Assembly: GCA_937892635.1 (NCBI GenBank)
Contig: CALBKB010000137.1
Location: 1 to 16,027 of the forward strand
Direction: 5' to 3'
Origin: an uncultured Clostridia bacterium
Lineage (GTDB): Bacteria; Bacillota; Clostridia; Oscillospirales; UMGS1783
DNA length: 16,027 nt
Of this stretch, positions 13,395 to 16,027 are shown one piece after another. The translations under genes and the position numbers were made by a program. The notes under the pieces were generated by a model. It did not search any database. It was not told the origin of the DNA and was given only the letters and a program-made list of their open reading frames with translations. Position 1 is the first letter of the stretch. The number at the start of each line of letters is the position of its first letter.

Positions 13395-13728
13395 ACAGAT
13401 CCTTAATTCCGATCACCAGCAACAACACACCAAAACCAAGTCGAATAATTTTGGCGTCCATTGCCATAGCCATTAATGCACCGCCAACAGCACCGACCCC
13501 CGACGATACCATAAGCGGCCACACCTTCTGCCACTCTATCATTTTTTGCTTGAGATACAAAACGGTCGATAAAATGGCGCAAGGCAGAAAAAACAGCAAA
13601 TTGGTACCGGCTGCAATCTTGTGCTCTACTCCGTTTATCAACGTTAAATAGAGAAGCAAAATTGACCCGCCACCAAACCCCATGCTGCTGAGTATGCCAA
13701 CGATTATACCAATCAGTATATCACGCAT
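13357..13728 (-). CDS. Half-size TauE/SafE (TSUP) transporter subunit, second of pair
   Basis: A 123-residue membrane protein equal to one half of a normal TauE/SafE family exporter (about 250 residues, eight segments in two repeats). It opens with the family's Gly-rich motif, GIIVGILSSMGFGGGSILLL, then AAGTNLLFFLPCAILSTVLYL, and has about four hydrophobic segments. The C-terminal tail (SPATNQHKSAK) is encoded in the 38-base overlap with ruvX. The ATG overlaps the upstream half-gene by 8 bases in another frame, with TGAGGA about 10 bases upstream. Two such halves would make one complete transporter. The substrate (sulfite, sulfoacetate or another organic anion) cannot be told. Confidence 0.82.
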   Translation of the reverse strand: MRDILIGIIVGILSSMGFGGGSILLLYLTLINGVEHKIAAGTNLLFFLPCAILSTVLYLKQKMIEWQKVWPLMVSSGVGAVGGALMAMAMDAKIIRLGFGVLLLVIGIKDLFSPATNQHKSAK

Positions 13729-14071
13729 CGAAAAATATCCTCACTGCACAATAGATCATAAACACTGCGAAGCTCTTCTTGATAAAAGAGGGCTTCGCTT
13801 TTTTTAACAGGAAAACGCCAAGAGGCGCCGCTAATGCGCCACCAAGCAAATATTTCCATGACATACCAAAATCAACCTGCCCATGCAAGATATACCCCCC
13901 CACACTAACAGCACTCGCCGCCAAAATCGTAGCAACCGTGTAAGCGTGCGCACCCTTTTCATCCTGTAGTTGTTTGCGTAAAAGCGGGACACAAAGCATG
14001 CCTGCGCCGCCACCGATTAAACCGTTGAGTATGCCGACAAAAAAACCCGTCACCGCTAATTTCTTTTTCAT
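13721..14071 (-). CDS. Half-size TauE/SafE (TSUP) transporter subunit, first of pair
   Basis: A 116-residue membrane protein with one TauE/SafE repeat. It has GFFVGILNGLIGGGAGMLCV at the N terminus (the family's 'G-x-x-x-G-x-x-G-G-G' motif), then ATILAASAVSVGGYILHGQV, GGALAAPLGVFLLKK and a last hydrophobic helix ending VRIFFDA. The start ATG follows GGAG five bases upstream. The downstream half-gene overlaps by 8 bases. Each partner has its own start, ribosome site and N-terminal glycine motif. This looks like a genuine two-subunit transporter rather than one gene broken by a frameshift. A weak promoter (CATACT at 14098-14103) precedes it. Confidence 0.84.
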   Translation of the reverse strand: MKKKLAVTGFFVGILNGLIGGGAGMLCVPLLRKQLQDEKGAHAYTVATILAASAVSVGGYILHGQVDFGMSWKYLLGGALAAPLGVFLLKKAKPSFIKKSFAVFMIYCAVRIFFDA

Positions 14072-14097
14072 AGTTTCTCCATACCTTTCTTTGTTTT

Positions 14098-14126
14098 AGT
14101 ATGGCACATCCACGGCTAAATATGAA
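14098..14126 (-). promoter_or_regulatory. Possible weak promoter of the half-transporter pair
   Basis: On the minus strand, -10 CATACT (14098-14103) with a poor -35 TTCATA (14121-14126) 17 bases away. The sequence ATACTAAAACAAA across the -10 is identical to that at the zinc-ribbon promoter. The -35 falls in the U-run of the upstream hemW terminator. Confidence 0.35.
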
Positions 14127-14128
14127 AA

Positions 14129-14151
14129 GGGCGATCGCTTAGCGATCACCC
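14129..14151 (-). terminator. Terminator of lepA-hemW; stop codon in the loop
   Basis: Minus-strand stem GGGTGATCGC and GCGATCGCCC with loop TAA, then UUUU (plus 14125-14128). The single non-Watson-Crick position is G-U on the minus strand but C-A on the plus strand, so it should work mainly for hemW. The loop TAA is the hemW stop codon; the 5' arm encodes its last residues, Gly-Asp-Arg. Confidence 0.8.
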
Positions 14152-15284
14152 AGATAAAAGGTAGATAATTGTCGAATTATCGCGTTAGATACACGGTATC
14201 CTCTTTCCGTTAACGAAAATCCATCATGCGTCATAACAACCATATTCTGTTGCAAAAGAGGTTGCAACTGTTGTTTTAGCCTACTTAAATCAAAATATCC
14301 GGCCAATTCAGCATCCTGCACACCTTCTTTTGTGCGTAGCCCCATTACCAAGCGCTCATAGGCCAACGACGACGGCGTTAATATTTCCTCGGAAATCAGT
14401 TCGGTTTCCCCTGTCAAATATTTGTCTAAATCTGATGGGCAGTAAAACCGAACACCCCCCACAAAGGAATGAGCAGACGGACCGAAGCCAAGATATGGGT
14501 AACTTTTCCAATACTTGTAATTATGGCGACAGGCAAATCCGGCTTTAGCAAAATTAGAAATCTCATAATGTTCATACCCTTCCTGAGCCAAGCGAGAACA
14601 TAACAGATCATACATCTGCTCTTCCTCCTCCTCGCTCGGAAAGCGATACTCGTGCATGGTACGGCAAAGCGGTGTATTTTCCTGCACGGTCAAATTATAA
14701 CAAGAAATGTGCGGAATATCTAAATCCAAAATACCATTCAATGTTTCTGCAAAAGCTTGCCGATGATCTTTCAGACAAAGGCGATGCCCAACACCAAACA
14801 TAATATCTACATTAATATTCTCAAACCCGGCTTGACGCAATTGATAGCAAGCCTCTACCACGCGTGAGCGATCATGCAAGCGCCCTAAATCCATCAATTC
14901 ATCATCGCAAAAACTTTGGGCACCCATACTAATACGATTAATGCCCACTTGTTTAAGTTGCATCATCAAGTCGAGTGTCAGCGATTCCGGGTTTGCCTCG
15001 CATGTCATCTCGGCATCATTCGTATAGGTAAAGCACTCTCTAGCCTTTTCCAAAATGCGAATGAGGTGTTCTCCCGCTACAGATGGTGTGCCCCCACCCA
15101 CAAATAACGAATCAATGCAACAATCACGATACTTCTCAGCTTGCTTCTCCATGTCAAAAATGACAGCATCAGCATAACGGCGGATCCGCTCGGGATCCGC
15201 CGCCACTGAGTAGAAATCACAATAATGACATTTCCGCTTACAAAACGGAATGTGAATGTAAAGTCCTAAAGCTTGTCGATTCAT
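14139..15284 (-). CDS. hemW: Radical SAM heme chaperone HemW
   Basis: A 381-residue radical SAM protein. The cluster motif YIHIPFCKRKCHYCDFYS binds [4Fe-4S] through Cys15, Cys19 and Cys22. SLFVGGGTPS (SAM binding), CEANPES and RISMGAQSF follow in normal order. The HemW-specific CRHNYKYWKSYPYLGFGPSAHS is present in the C-terminal part. The protein was long annotated as an oxygen-independent coproporphyrinogen oxidase; HemW family members are now regarded as heme-delivery proteins, and the HNxxYW segment favours HemW over HemN. The ATG overlaps the lepA stop by one base (TAATG), with GGA 6 bases upstream, the common Bacillota lepA-hemW coupling. hrcA, often next, is absent; the transcript ends at a hairpin that includes the stop codon. 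Confidence 0.95.
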   Translation of the reverse strand: MNRQALGLYIHIPFCKRKCHYCDFYSVAADPERIRRYADAVIFDMEKQAEKYRDCCIDSLFVGGGTPSVAGEHLIRILEKARECFTYTNDAEMTCEANPESLTLDLMMQLKQVGINRISMGAQSFCDDELMDLGRLHDRSRVVEACYQLRQAGFENINVDIMFGVGHRLCLKDHRQAFAETLNGILDLDIPHISCYNLTVQENTPLCRTMHEYRFPSEEEEEQMYDLLCSRLAQEGYEHYEISNFAKAGFACRHNYKYWKSYPYLGFGPSAHSFVGGVRFYCPSDLDKYLTGETELISEEILTPSSLAYERLVMGLRTKEGVQDAELAGYFDLSRLKQQLQPLLQQNMVVMTHDGFSLTERGYRVSNAIIRQLSTFYLGDR

Positions 15285-16027
15285 TACACATCCAATTTCA
15301 ATACACTCATGAACGCCTCGGCCGGCACTTCAACAGAACCGAACTGACGCATACGTTTCTTGCCTTCTTTTTGTTTTTCAAGCAATTTCTTTTTACGGGA
15401 AATATCGCCACCGTAGCACTTAGCCAACACGTCCTTGCGAACCGCTTTGACCGTCTCTCGGGCAATAACCTTACCGCCAATAGCCGCCTGCACAGGGATC
15501 TCAAACAACTGTCTGGGAATATTCTCTTTTAGGTTTTCAACCATCTTGCGTGCTTTGGGATAGGCACGATCCGCATGCAAAATAAAGGAAAGAGCATCAA
15601 TGACATCGCCGTTTAAGAGTATATCCAATTTCACCAAGTTGCTTCTCTTGTAATCGGTGAATTCATAGTCGAGTGAGGCATAGCCGTGGGTTCGTGACTT
15701 AAGGCAATCAAAGAAATCATAAATAATCTCATTCAGCGGCATTTCATAATGAATATTAGTGCGACCCTGATCCAAATAGGTCATATCGATAAAGGTACCG
15801 CGCCGCTCTTGGCACAAATCCATAACGGCACCAACATGTTCCGTCGGTGAAAAGATATGCGCGGAAACCATCGGTTCTTCGGCATATTCAATCGAAGTGG
15901 GCGAAGGATAATTGGTGGGATTATCAATATACACCGTCTCTCCCGAAGTCAATTTAAACTTATATATAACCGAAGGTGCCGTGGTAATGATATCAAGATT
16001 ATACTCGCGCTCCAACCGCTCCTGTAT
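15284..16027 (-). CDS. lepA: Elongation factor 4 (LepA), C-terminal fragment cut by the window edge
   Basis: The frame is open to the window end and encodes the last 247 or so residues of the roughly 600-residue translational GTPase LepA/EF4. EF4 acts on the ribosome, in back-translocation or assembly depending on the study. The visible part begins IQERLEREYNLDIITTAPSV and includes the EF-G-like domain region. It ends with the LepA-specific C-terminal domain: CYGGDISRKKKLLEKQKEGK, then RMRQFGSVEVPAEAF. The GTPase domain lies outside the window. An in-frame TTG at 16013-16015 is internal, not a start. It is co-transcribed with hemW, whose start overlaps the lepA stop. Confidence 0.96.
   Translation of the reverse strand: MQERLEREYNLDIITTAPSVIYKFKLTSGETVYIDNPTNYPSPTSIEYAEEPMVSAHIFSPTEHVGAVMDLCQERRGTFIDMTYLDQGRTNIHYEMPLNEIIYDFFDCLKSRTHGYASLDYEFTDYKRSNLVKLDILLNGDVIDALSFILHADRAYPKARKMVENLKENIPRQLFEIPVQAAIGGKVIARETVKAVRKDVLAKCYGGDISRKKKLLEKQKEGKKRMRQFGSVEVPAEAFMSVLKLDV

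Noticed and set aside
13721..13728. Frameshift splitting one TauE/SafE gene in two
   Set aside because: The downstream part has its own ATG, a ribosome site and a second N-terminal Gly-rich motif, so two genes are more likely, although a read-level check remains sensible.
1..16027. CRISPR arrays, tRNA or rRNA genes, transposases, prophage genes
   Set aside because: None seen. The tyrosine recombinases are of the Xer chromosome type with no att-like direct repeats or phage genes around them.

Overview
The window looks like chromosome from a Gram-positive Bacillota of the Clostridia type. Supporting signs are the nadK-argR-recN order, SpoIIM next to a Xer recombinase gene, a lepA-hemW pair, strong GGAGG-type ribosome sites and canonical sigma-A-like promoters (TTGNNN-17-TATNNT). 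Base composition is moderate and AT-rich between genes. Apart from the first ~255 bases, gene content is housekeeping: cofactor, translation, DNA repair and chromosome functions. No tRNA, rRNA, CRISPR array, insertion sequence or prophage was seen, and no gene-free stretch exceeds 300 bases. The first ~255 bases read as a Bacteroidales-type surface-protein domain joined in frame to the C-terminal half of NAD kinase. This is most likely an assembly chimera at the contig edge.

Layout: (1) 1-3441, plus strand: nadK fragment, argR, recN and a DUF2461 gene, closed by a bidirectional terminator. (2) 3472-3933, minus: zinc-ribbon membrane protein with a clear promoter. (3) 4074-6491, plus: promoter, proC, spoIIM and a XerD-family gene. 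(4) 6542-7519, minus: an intact XerC-type recombinase whose promoter lies inside a large palindrome. (5) 7625-8539, plus: prmA and a bidirectional terminator. (6) 8577-12870, minus: one operon, transcribed in the order DUF951 protein, prfA, sua5/tsaC, coaE, M18 aminopeptidase. The 57-residue DUF951 gene was found by hand translation. (7) 12946-13394, plus: ruvX from a promoter that appears to give a leaderless mRNA. (8) 13357-14071, minus: two half-size TauE/SafE transporter genes. (9) 14139-16027, minus: hemW and the C-terminal part of lepA, running off the window.

The most interesting part is 5607-7625. The XerD-family protein has lost three of the six catalytic positions of tyrosine recombinases (Arg I to Lys, beta-hairpin Lys to Ser, His II to Gln) but is otherwise full length. 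The convergent XerC-type neighbour keeps all six. At the start of that intact gene is a perfect inverted repeat (14-base arms, 4-base centre). It can be read as 11 + 6 + 11, the layout of a dif site, and its arms match the E. coli dif XerD arm at 9 of 11 positions as recalled. One reading is a single-recombinase chromosome-resolution system, as in XerS/difSL or XerH/difH, with XerD reduced to an accessory protein. The alternative is an ordinary operator palindrome beside a decayed paralogue. The sequence alone does not decide between them.
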